From Psococerastis gibbosa (Eukaryota; Arthropoda; Insecta; Psocodea; Psocidae), in contig OZ020492.1 of the NCBI GenBank assembly GCA_963971405.1, positions 4,216,001-4,280,000 on the forward strand: DNA of 64,000 bases, in the 5' to 3' direction. A program made the translations under genes and the position numbers. Shown in pieces: positions 62,801 through 64,000 of this stretch. How positions within the stretch are numbered: the stretch's first letter is position 1; the number at the start of each line of letters is the position of its first letter. The notes beneath the pieces are model-generated. The model ran no database searches. It was not told the origin of the DNA and saw nothing but the letters and a program-made list of their open reading frames with translations.

Positions 62801-63662
62801 ATGACGCCACTGTTTGAGGTCCACCTACTGTAAGTAGAAATACTGGGACAGCAGGCTTTTAGGGCTGTTCTACGACCTCCGCTTATTCTAGGCTGAGCCA
62901 AACGCCATAAGCTAAGTATGGATAGGGATGCCAACTTGAGCTTAGGACTAGGATAAGCCGAGGTCGGGGTGGGACAGCCCCTTACTGGGTTCGCGATGGC
63001 CAGAATCTGAGGAAAAAACATGCTTATGCATGCATTGCAAATCAGTGGGCGTTGGCATAGCAGTCCAGGCGGTTATTACAATAATATAATGCAACCATGC
63101 CTATTTGAAAACCGAGACGAGACCGAGACCAGGTCATTTTTTCGAGACCGAGACCATGCAATCTCGACGAACACTAATCATGTCCCACCATGCTCCCCTG
63201 CCAACCCTGTGCACACTACTAAGTTTGCCGCAGTTTGAAACAAGCCCTGCTCTCGTGGAATCAACTTGGTAAGGCCGTTGGTATCCAATGTATAAATGAA
63301 ATGGTTCTCTATAATTTGGATAGACTACATTACCACTAAATCTTTAAAAACTGACAGATATTTGGTTGGTCCTTGGGTGGCCTATGTCAACGTTCAAAAT
63401 CCTTTTCATGGTAATGGTAAACAATTGCTTTGGACTTAACGAACAATCTCATTTACTTATTAATTTTGTATTTAATTTTACACATGTTTGTTGCAGTGCA
63501 TTCAAGAATGGGAACTTACCGTGCCCGCTTCCAATGGCCAATGGAAACTGCGATTCTCTACAAGAAGACGACTTCCATGATGGGATTGAGTTTTCGCTGA
63601 CATCTGCGAGATTAAATCCATCCGCAAGTTATGTACCACATAAAGTCGTAATGAAAACTTAG
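14773..63662 (+). CDS. dome: Domeless-like class I cytokine receptor, 20 coding exons, 1087 aa
   Basis: Single-pass cytokine receptor that would bind an Unpaired-type ligand at the cell surface and signal through a JAK kinase and STAT. Joining the 20 exons listed separately gives one open frame of 3264 nt. Seen: hydrophobic N-terminus (1-16); Ig-like domain with C45/C96; cytokine-receptor module D1 with C125, C135-S-W137 and C166/C177; D2 (216-324); FNIII-like domains at about 325-428, 429-529, 530-636, 637-735 and 735-840; transmembrane helix 845-867; Box1-like ISLPPG at 879-884; tail tyrosines Y982, Y998, Y1013, Y1026, Y1078. More than 20 N-glycosylation sequons lie in the ectodomain and no WSXWS is visible. 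Drosophila Domeless is longer (about 1280 aa) and has a similar plan. Alternative: another invertebrate gp130/LIFR-like receptor. The family call is firm; the orthologue name is inferred. Confidence 0.85.
15290..15861 (-). pseudogene. Jockey/CR1-type LINE C-terminal fragment
   Basis: Reverse frame with SHINHSILAWGG, LRLQKRGVRYMLQLGPRDSC and HTYNTRQRADLVRP, the conserved C-terminal end of RT ORF2 in these LINEs. It stops near 15457. The remaining 3' part matches the + copy at 57130-57300. Confidence 0.8.
16066..16903 (-). repeat. Repeat A copy, 0.84 kb, reverse
   Basis: It reads TGCTTTCCAATTTATACG at the left and CGGACCGGTTCTC at the right. It contains the GTCTGTCTGTCTG stretch and a short C-rich tract at the poly-G position. 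Confidence 0.8.
17133..17375. repeat. F-family foldback element
   Basis: Diverged arms (GAAGCAGTAGCATCCGGGATG and its inverse near 17310-17340), the same core (GAGATACAATCTTAGAAG, ACGTTTGGAAG) and the right end CTCCAGCCGTGGAAGCC. Confidence 0.72.
17482..17870. mobile_element. G-family foldback MITE
   Basis: Long imperfect palindrome. ATTCCACCGACCGGCTAGGG at the left pairs with its inverse at the right, and GTGACGTGGTAGCAGACATT with AATGTCTGCTACCACGTCAC. The arms are about 110 bp. The termini read GGCGGGAATTCC here rather than GGCGCCCATTCC. Confidence 0.8.
18174..18246 (+). repeat. tRNA-like sequence, probable second tRNA-derived SINE head
   Basis: A box A-like GTAGTTCAGTGATTAAG and a box B GTGGGTTCGAATCCCGCC at tRNA-like spacing. 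I did not find a complete cloverleaf with a 7-bp acceptor stem, so I call it tRNA-derived rather than a tRNA gene. It ends 20 bp before the B copy's target duplication. Confidence 0.5.
18278..18516 (+). mobile_element. B retroposon copy, 239 bp
   Basis: Flanked by TTCTTTGAGGTA at 18266-18277 and 18517-18528. It begins with TAGTAGTATGG after two bases and ends GGCGGCCGGC. No poly-A or microsatellite tail is visible. Confidence 0.88.
18600..18960. mobile_element. G-family foldback MITE
   Basis: Same palindromic plan (GTGCCCATTCCATTGACCGG at the left, AATGGGCGCCTTAA at the right). The middle carries AATTTTAACTATGGCATAG in the opposite order to the other copies, so the centre is inverted here. 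Confidence 0.72.
19000..23780. other. Intron 1 sequence with few recognisable elements
   Basis: Only repeat A (20581-21366) and an (AT)n tract are assigned. Near 22535-22850 an inverted pair (GGGGTTGCCAAAC / GTTTGGAAACCCC, with GTGGACCAC repeats) suggests another small, diverged MITE of about 310 bp. The rest shows nothing I can name. Confidence 0.45.
20581..21366 (+). repeat. Repeat A copy, 0.79 kb
   Basis: It runs from AAAGAACCGG to TTGGAAAGCAA. The poly-G tract is broken by A's (GGGGGGAGGGGAGGGGG). The GACAGACA region is deleted. Confidence 0.78.
23793..24032 (+). mobile_element. B retroposon copy, 240 bp
   Basis: Flanked by GAGTTCGAAGCTA at 23780-23792 and 24033-24045, a perfect 13-bp duplication. 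It begins GTAGTAGTATGG and ends GGCGGCCGGC. Confidence 0.9.
24376..25252 (-). repeat. Repeat A copy, 0.88 kb, reverse
   Basis: Full length, with GTCTGTCTGTCG variants near the left end and a C8 tract near 25125. It lies in dome intron 1. Confidence 0.8.
26506..26725 (+). repeat. Repeat A copy, 5' part only
   Basis: It starts GAAAAGAACCGG, runs through a G16 tract and stops after GGCAGGGCAGA. Another A copy starts 140 bp later in the same orientation. Confidence 0.72.
26866..27743 (+). repeat. Repeat A copy, 0.88 kb
   Basis: Complete copy with G13 at about 26984-26996, a C-run near 27450 and the GACAGACA stretch near 27590. Confidence 0.8.
28149..28415 (+). CDS. dome: dome exon 2: N-terminal Ig-like domain
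   Basis: 267 nt, phase 1 to phase 1, so it is a symmetrical one-domain exon (residues 26-114). The two cysteines C45 (LELFCVL) and C96 (YIHCRL) have the spacing of an Ig-like disulfide. The YIHC context fits the F-strand 'YxC' pattern of Ig folds, as in the N-terminal domain of gp130. Several N-glycosylation sequons are present (NQS, NKT, NST, NET, NNS). The acceptor is TTTCAG and the donor GTAAG. Confidence 0.82.
28514..28701. mobile_element. hAT-type MITE, 188 bp, 8-bp TSD
   Basis: Flanked by identical GTAAGAGT at 28506-28513 and 28702-28709. The ends are imperfect inverted repeats (CAGGCCCGTAACCAGG against the complement of CCTGGGTACGAGCCTG). The interior is G-rich at one end and C-rich at the other, with no ORF. 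The 8-bp duplication and CAGG-type ends fit hAT. It ends 39 bp before the TA-flanked transposon. Confidence 0.85.
28741..30780. mobile_element. TA-flanked transposon with ~330-bp terminal inverted repeats
   Basis: The left arm (28741-29070) reappears inverted at 30441-30780 with only scattered mismatches. Both termini read GTCCGGTCAATTTAGAC from the outside in, and each is bordered by TA (28739-28740 and 30781-30782), consistent with a TA target duplication. The interior of about 1.4 kb holds a decayed reverse-strand coding region (29265-30264) and no recognisable transposase. TA flanks suggest Tc1/mariner-like integration, but arms this long are unusual for that group. It lies inside dome intron 2. 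Confidence 0.85.
29265..30264 (-). pseudogene. FEN1/PIN-like nuclease fragment plus CXC (tesmin/TSO1-like) domain
   Basis: Read on the reverse strand. The first frame (30264-29896) has DADVLII, GEDVDLLVLL and HAITGCDTTSAF, which match the acidic residues and the 'GCD' turn of FEN1/XPG-I-type PIN-like nucleases. A later frame (29867-29265) has CNCKKGCSAKCGCKK and CSLACTNCQGQSC, a cysteine-rich CXC DNA-binding motif as in tesmin/TSO1/LIN54, then a Glu-rich tail. The two parts are in different frames, with shifts near homopolymers around 29870-29900 and near 29795, so the copy is broken. Similar ORFs occur in many copies in invertebrate genomes (family knowledge, not searched here). Its position within matched inverted repeats suggests transposon cargo. 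The N-terminus is probably missing. Confidence 0.7.
30793..31301 (-). pseudogene. LINE reverse-transcriptase C-terminal fragment
   Basis: Two overlapping reverse frames: LRLLFCSFIKPNLEHCSIEW, typical of the post-RT 'LY.S.I...LEYCS..W' motif, then FLRTVGVRMG and LQDVEKMLKISDLMFFHALL. A frameshift lies near 31100-31190. It abuts the TA-flanked transposon (13 bp away). Confidence 0.75.
31480..31920 (-). mobile_element. tRNA-derived SINE (family E) in two pieces
   Basis: A tail-side piece (about 31480-31540) and a box B-side piece (about 31848-31920) of the reverse-oriented SINE. They are separated by about 300 bp of unrelated AT-rich sequence containing an AAATAAATAAAT run. Either an insertion or two separate fragments. 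Confidence 0.6.
31930..34522. other. Intron 2, 3' part, largely unassigned
   Basis: Apart from the F-family piece at 32690 I see no protein-like frame. 33980-34060 has scraps like the F family (CGGATGATGGAACAGAAG, GAGCCGTGG). Confidence 0.4.
32690..32812. repeat. F-family foldback element, shortened
   Basis: Contains GAATCGGGGCTGATATGG, TACGAAACGTTTGGAAG, and CATCAGCCCGGATTCTACCGG. Confidence 0.65.
34523..34661 (+). CDS. dome: dome exon 3: cytokine-receptor module D1, first half
   Basis: Residues 115-160 plus two bases. It carries C125, C135 and W137, the C-x9-C-x-W signature at the start of the class I cytokine-receptor homology module. The acceptor is TTCTAG and the donor GTATGT; the intron after it is phase 2 and 14.0 kb long. 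No other reading frame fits exons 2 and 4. Confidence 0.85.
35150..36060. repeat. Three copies of a ~210-320 bp repeat, one inverted
   Basis: Copy 1 (+, 35150-35360) has TTACAAAAAG-type sequence in complement and ends GGAGCGCCGTGAGTAAAA. Copies 2 (35510-35710) and 3 (35830-36050) are inverted and start at ACTCACGGCGCTCCAC or ACTTACGGCGCTCCAC, 318 bp apart. A ~40-bp piece recurs at about 42776-42830. Confidence 0.78.
36290..37842. mobile_element. Transposon-like element with ~145-bp inverted ends, 1.55 kb
   Basis: CGACTTCGATGGCCAGGTGG at 36290 recurs inverted at 37822-37842. Inner blocks (CTTGCACTTGTGCGAGTC; GGTCAATCGGATACATTC; AAATTGTTTGTATGCGA) also recur inverted in order. The interior lacks a coherent ORF and has a G11 run near 37206. 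A solo right arm is at 41700-41851. Confidence 0.78.
38056..38295 (+). mobile_element. B retroposon copy, 240 bp
   Basis: Flanked by TTCCTTTCTCTA at 38044-38055 and 38296-38307, a perfect 12-bp duplication. It begins GTAGTAGTACGG and ends GGCGGCCGGC. Confidence 0.9.
38383..38950 (+). pseudogene. LINE fragment: RNase H tail and C-terminal zinc finger
   Basis: VEILWVPG(H)SG and ERADELARKGST match the end of the RNase H domain of R1/I-type LINE ORF2. After a further frame, CRHCNESDETAEHVVGHC is a CCHC-type finger, and the frame ends at TAA 38944-38946. At least two frameshifts (near 38440 and 38650) break it. Confidence 0.75.
39360..39538. mobile_element. hAT-type MITE, 179 bp, near-perfect 8-bp TSD
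   Basis: Flanks CGTTTGAT (39352-39359) and CGTTTGGT (39539-39546) match at 7 of 8 bases. The ends are inverted repeats around GGCCGTGCCC...GGGCACGGCC. Inside is a G8 tract near the left end and a C21 tract near the right, the same plan as the copy at 28514. Confidence 0.75.
40795..41000 (-). repeat. Repeat A remnant, reverse
   Basis: Contains GATTTCAACGGATTTACACG, then GGTCCCAGGAACC and GTGTGTCTGTCTG, the reverse of the right-hand part of repeat A. It then diverges. Confidence 0.55.
41700..41851 (-). repeat. Solo arm of the 36290-type element
   Basis: Matches the right arm at 37687-37842 from CATACAAACAATTTAATG to TGGCCATCGAAGTCG, with point changes. No partner arm nearby. Confidence 0.75.
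41860..42470 (-). pseudogene. 3' end of the same LINE family, split by a MITE
   Basis: The reverse complement of 42375-42470 and 41860-41991 matches the segment around 38850-39030 (AAGTCGATCTGATTGACTTG-like, then CAGCAGCTTAAC in this orientation). The MITE at 41992-42374 lies between the parts. Confidence 0.72.
41992..42374. mobile_element. G-family foldback MITE inserted in a LINE 3' end
   Basis: Starts TAAGGCGCCCATTCC and ends GGAATGGGCGCC. TTAGC lies on each side (41987-41991 and 42375-42379). The flanks rejoin into LINE sequence matching the complement of 38911-38940. Whether the duplication is TTAGC (5 bp) or just GC with a longer TIR is ambiguous. Confidence 0.85.
43161..43891 (+). repeat. 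Repeat A copy, truncated at the right
   Basis: It starts AAGAACCGG with G12-type runs at about 43277. It ends at AATCGAAAATTT without the terminal GGAAAGC, where a Penelope-like RT fragment begins. Confidence 0.75.
43901..44095 (-). pseudogene. Penelope-like reverse-transcriptase fragment
   Basis: Reverse frame with NILDLTITKNNSTLDFKIFR, KETHSDHIIP, SSHPFQHKHAAFHSMIFRLL. This fits the 'FLD..I......F.IYRKPT.TD..I...S.HP..HK.A......R' end of the RT domain in Penelope-like elements. It abuts a truncated repeat A copy. Confidence 0.7.
44446..44620 (+). repeat. Repeat A copy with large internal deletion
   Basis: The left part around ATTTCGGATATCTCGGG and its G21 tract are joined directly to the right part from GCCCGGAAATCGATGAACAG to TTGGAAAGCAA. 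Confidence 0.72.
44868..45790 (+). repeat. Tandem repeat, ~213-bp unit, three units
   Basis: CAAAGTCATGTATTTGAAAT begins units at 44923, 45136 and 45606. The 470-bp gap between the last two equals one unit plus the B retroposon and its duplication. Units share ATCGTGTCCCTAATGCTGAG and CCGGATCCTTCGAC. Confidence 0.85.
45265..45506 (+). mobile_element. B retroposon copy, 242 bp, inside a tandem repeat unit
   Basis: Flanked by ATATCCTATGATA at 45252-45264 and 45507-45519, a perfect 13-bp duplication. It interrupts the second unit of the ~213-bp tandem array. Confidence 0.9.
46218..46492 (-). mobile_element. C retroposon copy, reverse, cut by a G-family MITE
   Basis: Reverse complement of the C family, from the tail (CAACGGCC, CCAAGTTG) to the region of the TCACCTTCGG-like segment. 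It stops where the GGCGCC MITE begins at about 46493, and the expected head is not recovered afterwards. It is diverged from the other copies. Confidence 0.65.
46493..46884. mobile_element. G-family foldback MITE
   Basis: Near-identical to the copy at 41992, from TAAGGCGCCCATT to AATGGGCGCCTTA. It borders a C-family repeat on its left. Confidence 0.83.
47104..47248. repeat. Short foldback element, GGCGGGG ends
   Basis: 42-bp arms (47104-47145, GGCGGGGTTTCCACATACG...) pair almost perfectly with the right end (CGTATGTGGAAACCCCGCC). It resembles the G family in its ends but not in its interior. Confidence 0.75.
47655..47780 (+). mobile_element. tRNA-derived SINE (family E), 5'-truncated
   Basis: It starts in the TTTTCTGGCCATGCTTCGG part and runs through GGCTTTATGGCCCTAA to a TTATTTATTTATTTA tail. 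The box A/B head is missing. Confidence 0.7.
47850..48330. repeat. Foldback element with diverged ~170-bp arms
   Basis: The left arm (CACTAACACCGC..., ATGGCTCTACGTTCGATATT) pairs inversely with the right arm (AAATATCGTTCGTAGAGCCA..., TTAGTGACGG). A solo arm with ATCGATCGTAGAGCCATAAG and GGCCGTCACTAACACC is at 42940-43100. Confidence 0.65.
48652..48815 (+). CDS. dome: dome exon 4: cytokine-receptor module D1, second half
   Basis: Residues 161-215. It carries C166 and C177, the second conserved cysteine pair of the module, then a YRFILTGTNSLGS strand typical of the late FNIII F-G region. Phase 2 in, phase 1 out, with acceptor GACAG and donor GTAAG. The first codon is split with exon 3 and gives Arg161. 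Confidence 0.83.
49440..49800 (-). pseudogene. LINE ORF2 C-terminal fragment in dome intron 4
   Basis: The reverse complement reads G-R-Q-G-R-P-R, then EVEDLRK-like and a DRGQ segment, resembling the 'RRxGRPxxRW...EDLRKM...AEDR' tail of RTE-like ORF2, with stops and frameshifts. Confidence 0.5.
49891..50048 (+). CDS. dome: dome exon 5: module D2, first half
   Basis: Residues 216-268. It opens with RPAPPENLAKYNIT and then SISWTIPP, the proline-rich linker and the B-strand Trp typical of FNIII domains. Phase 1 in, phase 0 out. The acceptor is TTCCAG and the donor GTAACC. Confidence 0.83.
50079..50303 (+). mobile_element. tRNA-derived SINE (family E) just before dome exon 6
   Basis: Full-length copy with box B GGTTCGAGTCCCAC and tail TATTTATGTATTTATTTATT. 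It fills most of the 306-bp intron 5 and ends about 50 bp before the exon 6 acceptor. Confidence 0.82.
50355..50523 (+). CDS. dome: dome exon 6: module D2, second half
   Basis: Residues 269-324. It contains YHITGLNYSNTNYDVRVYHK, the E-F-G strands of an FNIII fold with the usual tyrosine-corner leucine. The place where a WSXWS motif would sit reads SSELLSRHAS, so the motif is absent or replaced. The acceptor is ATTTAAG, only about 50 bp after a SINE tail. Phase 0 in, phase 1 out. Confidence 0.83.
51131..51442 (+). CDS. dome: dome exon 7: complete FNIII-like domain
   Basis: 312 nt, phase 1 to phase 1, coding for a whole domain (residues 325-428) in one exon. It contains SLTLIIYWQKI (B-strand Trp), FVYEVLC (C-strand) and SYNFTIYSKNEIG (F-strand). 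The C/C pair around VLCTRN and DDCSN may form a local disulfide. The acceptor is TTTCAG and the donor GTAAGT. Confidence 0.85.
51530..51680 (-). pseudogene. LINE ORF2 C-terminal fragment in dome intron 7
   Basis: The reverse complement contains GHVERMPDNRTTKAALNNVP, the well-conserved 'GHVxRM' tail of RTE/CR1-like LINE ORF2. Only about 40 residues remain. Confidence 0.7.
51886..52600 (+). repeat. Old, degenerate repeat A copy
   Basis: Recognisable by order (TAGAAAGATTCCGCAGAAAAATTA, CCCCAGAACCGAACTATCGAG, TTTGCCCACAAATCGACAAAC), but much diverged and lacking poly-G. It lies in dome intron 7. Confidence 0.55.
52790..53180. repeat. F-family foldback element in dome intron 7
   Basis: The left end AAAGGCTTTCACGGCCGGAG is the inverse of the usual right end. 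The core (TTCTAAGATTGTATCTCG) is also inverted, and a second GAGATACAATCTTTGAAG...GGCGAAACGTTTGGAA block follows. Possibly two copies head to head. It ends about 35 bp before exon 8. Confidence 0.65.
53215..53357 (+). CDS. dome: dome exon 8: FNIII-like domain, first half
   Basis: Residues 429-476. It begins with LPSPPTK and has GLTWGY as the B-strand Trp motif, then YYSVFYCE. The acceptor is CTCTAG and the donor GTAAAT. Phase 1 in, phase 0 out. Confidence 0.82.
53718..53877 (+). CDS. dome: dome exon 9: FNIII-like domain, second half
   Basis: Residues 477-529. It has LNWTDVPGTKDSVNITV and HQFGVAANFNNETSSG, with strand F and the final G strand. ISWAACAV sits near the domain end and is only loosely like a WS motif. 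The acceptor is CGCAG. Phase 0 in, phase 1 out. Confidence 0.82.
54149..54307 (+). CDS. dome: dome exon 10: FNIII-like domain, first half
   Basis: Residues 530-582. It contains TANTVSISWKLGC (B-strand Trp) and FVIYLCKLN (C-strand). The acceptor is TTTCAG and the donor GTAAGT. Phase 1 in and out, so this within-domain intron differs from the phase 0 seen in its sister domains. Confidence 0.82.
54862..55023 (+). CDS. dome: dome exon 11: FNIII-like domain, second half
   Basis: Residues 583-636. It has TINTKLEPYNRYRIAMSIKS, the tyrosine-corner E-F region, followed by GGVGRRSDAKEF as the G strand. The acceptor is CAACAG and the donor GTAATT. Phase 1 in and out. Confidence 0.82.
55305..55400 (+). 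mobile_element. SINE E remnant
   Basis: A diverged 3' part only: GTTGAGTGTAAGAGAG, then CTCCGCTAGGTTGG and a TTATTATTTATT tail. It lies in dome intron 11. Confidence 0.55.
55498..55658 (+). CDS. dome: dome exon 12: FNIII-like domain, first half
   Basis: Residues 637-690. It begins APDSPRDLRVERVTNSSVTL and then KWEWPFHKNGAIQKFELSIS, the most canonical FNIII sequence in the gene. The acceptor is TGCCAG and the donor GTAAGT. Phase 1 in, phase 0 out. Confidence 0.88.
56282..56573 (+). CDS. dome: dome exon 13: end of one FNIII domain fused to start of the next
   Basis: Residues 691-787. The first half (STYEFRLQACN, then NLVRATT) finishes the domain begun in exon 12. The second half, from about residue 735 (MLLHTVQVINQSSAQISW), starts the last FNIII domain. 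The intron expected at the domain boundary is missing here, unlike every other boundary in the gene. The acceptor is TTTCAG. Phase 0 in, phase 1 out. Confidence 0.86.
56917..57340 (+). pseudogene. Jockey/CR1-type LINE C-terminal fragment, same family
   Basis: Frame with HTYNTRQRGDHVRA, then KCERLDP, GFACLRKLPNELG and RDYLFENAF to a TGA near 57229. A 3' tail with a TTTATTTATTTATTTAG end follows. It is 5'-truncated and lies in dome intron 13, upstream of exon 14. Confidence 0.8.
57539..57697 (+). CDS. dome: dome exon 14: last extracellular domain, second half
   Basis: Residues 788-840. It has LQFFARAINVDTKNN as the F strand and GPWSKALNG near the end, resembling half of a WSXWS box (W829-S830). 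The acceptor is TTTCAG; the donor is the weaker GTTGGT. Phase 1 in and out. Confidence 0.8.
57994..58081 (+). CDS. dome: dome exon 15: transmembrane helix
   Basis: Residues 841-869. LTLALISLGVILVCIIPGSI and the residues after it make an uncharged stretch of about 23 residues, then H-R and a basic cluster in exon 16, as expected for a type I membrane protein. The acceptor is TTTTCAG and the donor GTAAGT. Phase 1 in, phase 2 out. Confidence 0.87.
58210..58264 (+). CDS. dome: dome exon 16: juxtamembrane Box1-like exon
   Basis: Residues 870-888, RVVRRPKVAISLPPGLASA. The basic stop-transfer cluster is followed by I-S-L-P-P, which fits the Box1 pattern (aliphatic-x-aliphatic-Pro-x-Pro or Pro-Pro) used by class I cytokine receptors to hold the JAK FERM domain. 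That Hopscotch/JAK binds here is inferred from the family. Confidence 0.78.
58391..58519 (+). CDS. dome: dome exon 17: cytoplasmic tail
   Basis: Residues 889-931, phase 0 to phase 0. It has the GPWPPQITRHECPEDETPL stretch, then a Ser/Gly-rich segment ending DCHP. No tyrosine. The acceptor is TTTTAAG, atypical in lacking a C before AG, and the donor GTAAGT. A skip of exon 17 would keep the frame. Confidence 0.75.
58915..59040 (+). mobile_element. SINE E remnant
   Basis: A strongly diverged 3' part: AAGCAGATGGTCCCGG, CACTTTATAGC and CTACTAGGTTGG. It lies in dome intron 17. Confidence 0.5.
59158..59267 (+). CDS. dome: dome exon 18: cytoplasmic tail
   Basis: Residues 932-967 plus two bases. It is acidic and Ser-rich (SIEEDNDSSGLSIHNGY) with one tyrosine near the exon end. 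The acceptor is TTTCAG and the donor GTACAT, a weaker site. Read-through would add 28 residues and stop at 59352. Confidence 0.76.
59954..60148 (+). CDS. dome: dome exon 19: tyrosine-rich signalling tail
   Basis: Residues 968-1032. It carries four of the tail tyrosines: Y982 (GYVPN), Y998 (SNYVQL), Y1013 (SSYITL) and Y1026 (VYQSK). Two fit Y-aliphatic-x-Leu. The acceptor is ATACAG and the donor GTATGT. Without splicing the frame runs on to a stop at 60215. Confidence 0.8.
60216..61437. other. Intron 19 / possible alternative 3'UTR
   Basis: AT-rich sequence after the read-through stop of exon 19. AATAAATAAATAAA at about 60747-60761 could serve as a polyadenylation signal for a shorter transcript. 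No coding frame is seen. Confidence 0.4.
61701..63176. mobile_element. Non-autonomous hAT element, 1476 bp, inserted in a C-family retroposon
   Basis: Perfect 8-bp duplication ATCATGTC at 61693-61700 and 63177-63184. The termini are TAGTGTTC and GAACACTA, a perfect 8-bp inverted repeat. Just inside lie inverted GGTCTCG/CGAGACC repeats, several copies at each end. No transposase frame is seen. The sequence on both sides is a family C repeat that becomes continuous if this element is removed. It lies in dome intron 19. Confidence 0.88.
62060..62310. mobile_element. hAT-type MITE nested in the 1.48 kb hAT element
   Basis: Flanks GATTCTCA (62052-62059) and GATTCTCG (62311-62318). The ends carry CACGTAGCCAGG and CCTGGCTACGTC as inverted repeats. 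The interior has a C14 tract and a G16 tract. It is the third layer of nesting at this site. Confidence 0.7.
63497..63662 (+). CDS. dome: dome exon 20: C-terminus and stop codon
   Basis: Residues 1033-1087 and TAG. The split codon AG|T gives Ser1033. It contains SLQEDDFHDGIEFSLTSARL and a final SASYVPHKVV with Y1078. The YVP motif repeats that at Y982, supporting this exon as part of the same tail. The acceptor is GTTGCAG. It is 3.3 kb from exon 19. Confidence 0.72.
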
Positions 63663-64000
63663 CGCACAGCTTTCATTGTTAACATGGCAGATTCAGAATT
63701 TTAAATGGATACTGTTATGCCAGCTGTGAAGCGGGACTGTATGTATGTTATTTCACTGTTTAGGATATTGTGCCATAGGTTTAGGTAGGTAGGGGTTAAT
63801 GCATCAACAGTACTTATTTTATTGAATGTGAATCTCATTAATTATAGAGGAATGCGGAACTCAGAGAGCCTGAAACATGAATTGGTTGCTATTTACATTA
63901 TACCCTAATTATTTATAAGTTGGAAGACTATCAATTTAATTGTACAATCTTAAAGTTAATTTAATCAATAATTTTACTTGAAGTTAAATTGAGACTTAAT
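63663..64000 (+). other. dome 3'UTR, incomplete
   Basis: AT-rich sequence after the stop codon with no long frame. I found no AATAAA or ATTAAA before the window ends, so the polyadenylation site probably lies beyond it. Confidence 0.5.

Larger units (their letters stand above)
61438..63286 (+). mobile_element. C retroposon copy split by the 1.48 kb hAT element
   Basis: The head (AACGCCTGCTTTCAGC) to 61700 and the tail (63177-63286, ending AAGGCCGTTGG) together match the copy at 9089. The two parts are separated exactly by the hAT insertion and its 8-bp duplication. Confidence 0.83.

Noticed and set aside
1-64000. CRISPR arrays, operons or bacterial genes
   Set aside because: No regularly spaced short repeats of that kind. 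Split genes, SINEs and LINEs show eukaryotic nuclear DNA.

Overview
This window is eukaryotic nuclear DNA, almost certainly from an arthropod and most likely an insect outside Diptera. It has AT-rich introns, GT-AG splice sites, tRNA-type SINEs, LINE tails, hAT and TA-flanked DNA transposons, foldback MITEs and many poly-G tracts. I cannot name the species. There are no operons, CRISPR arrays or prokaryotic signals.

One multi-exon gene spans most of the window on the + strand. I assembled 20 coding exons from 14773 to 63662. All 19 splice junctions keep the frame, and the summed coding length is 3264 nt (1087 residues plus stop). The product is a single-pass class I cytokine receptor of the Domeless (JAK/STAT, gp130/LIFR-like) type. 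In order it has a signal peptide, an Ig-like domain, a two-module cytokine-receptor homology region with its paired cysteines, five further FNIII-like domains, a transmembrane helix, a Box1-like proline motif and a tail of about 220 residues with several tyrosine motifs. The 5'UTR has at least part of one exon in the window (after the acceptor at 14719-14720) and carries two upstream ATGs. The promoter is not identified, and no polyadenylation signal was seen before the window ends.

Layout: 1-14720 is upstream sequence with repeats and no supported host gene. 14849-28148 is intron 1 (13.3 kb). 34662-48651 is intron 3 (14.0 kb). The ectodomain exons cluster at 48652-57697, the transmembrane and cytoplasmic exons at 57994-60148, and the terminal exon at 63497-63662 after a 3.3 kb intron.

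The non-coding sequence is a dense, nested repeat landscape: (A) a 0.75-0.9 kb poly-G-bearing repeat with at least nine copies; (B) a ~240 bp short retroposon with 12-13 bp target duplications, plus a longer relative (C); (E) a tRNA-derived SINE; (F) and (G) foldback/MITE families; hAT-type elements with 8-bp duplications; LINE C-terminal fragments of several lineages; and one 2.04 kb TA-flanked element with ~330 bp terminal inverted repeats. That element carries a decayed FEN1/PIN-like nuclease-plus-CXC-domain coding region and is the most unusual item here.
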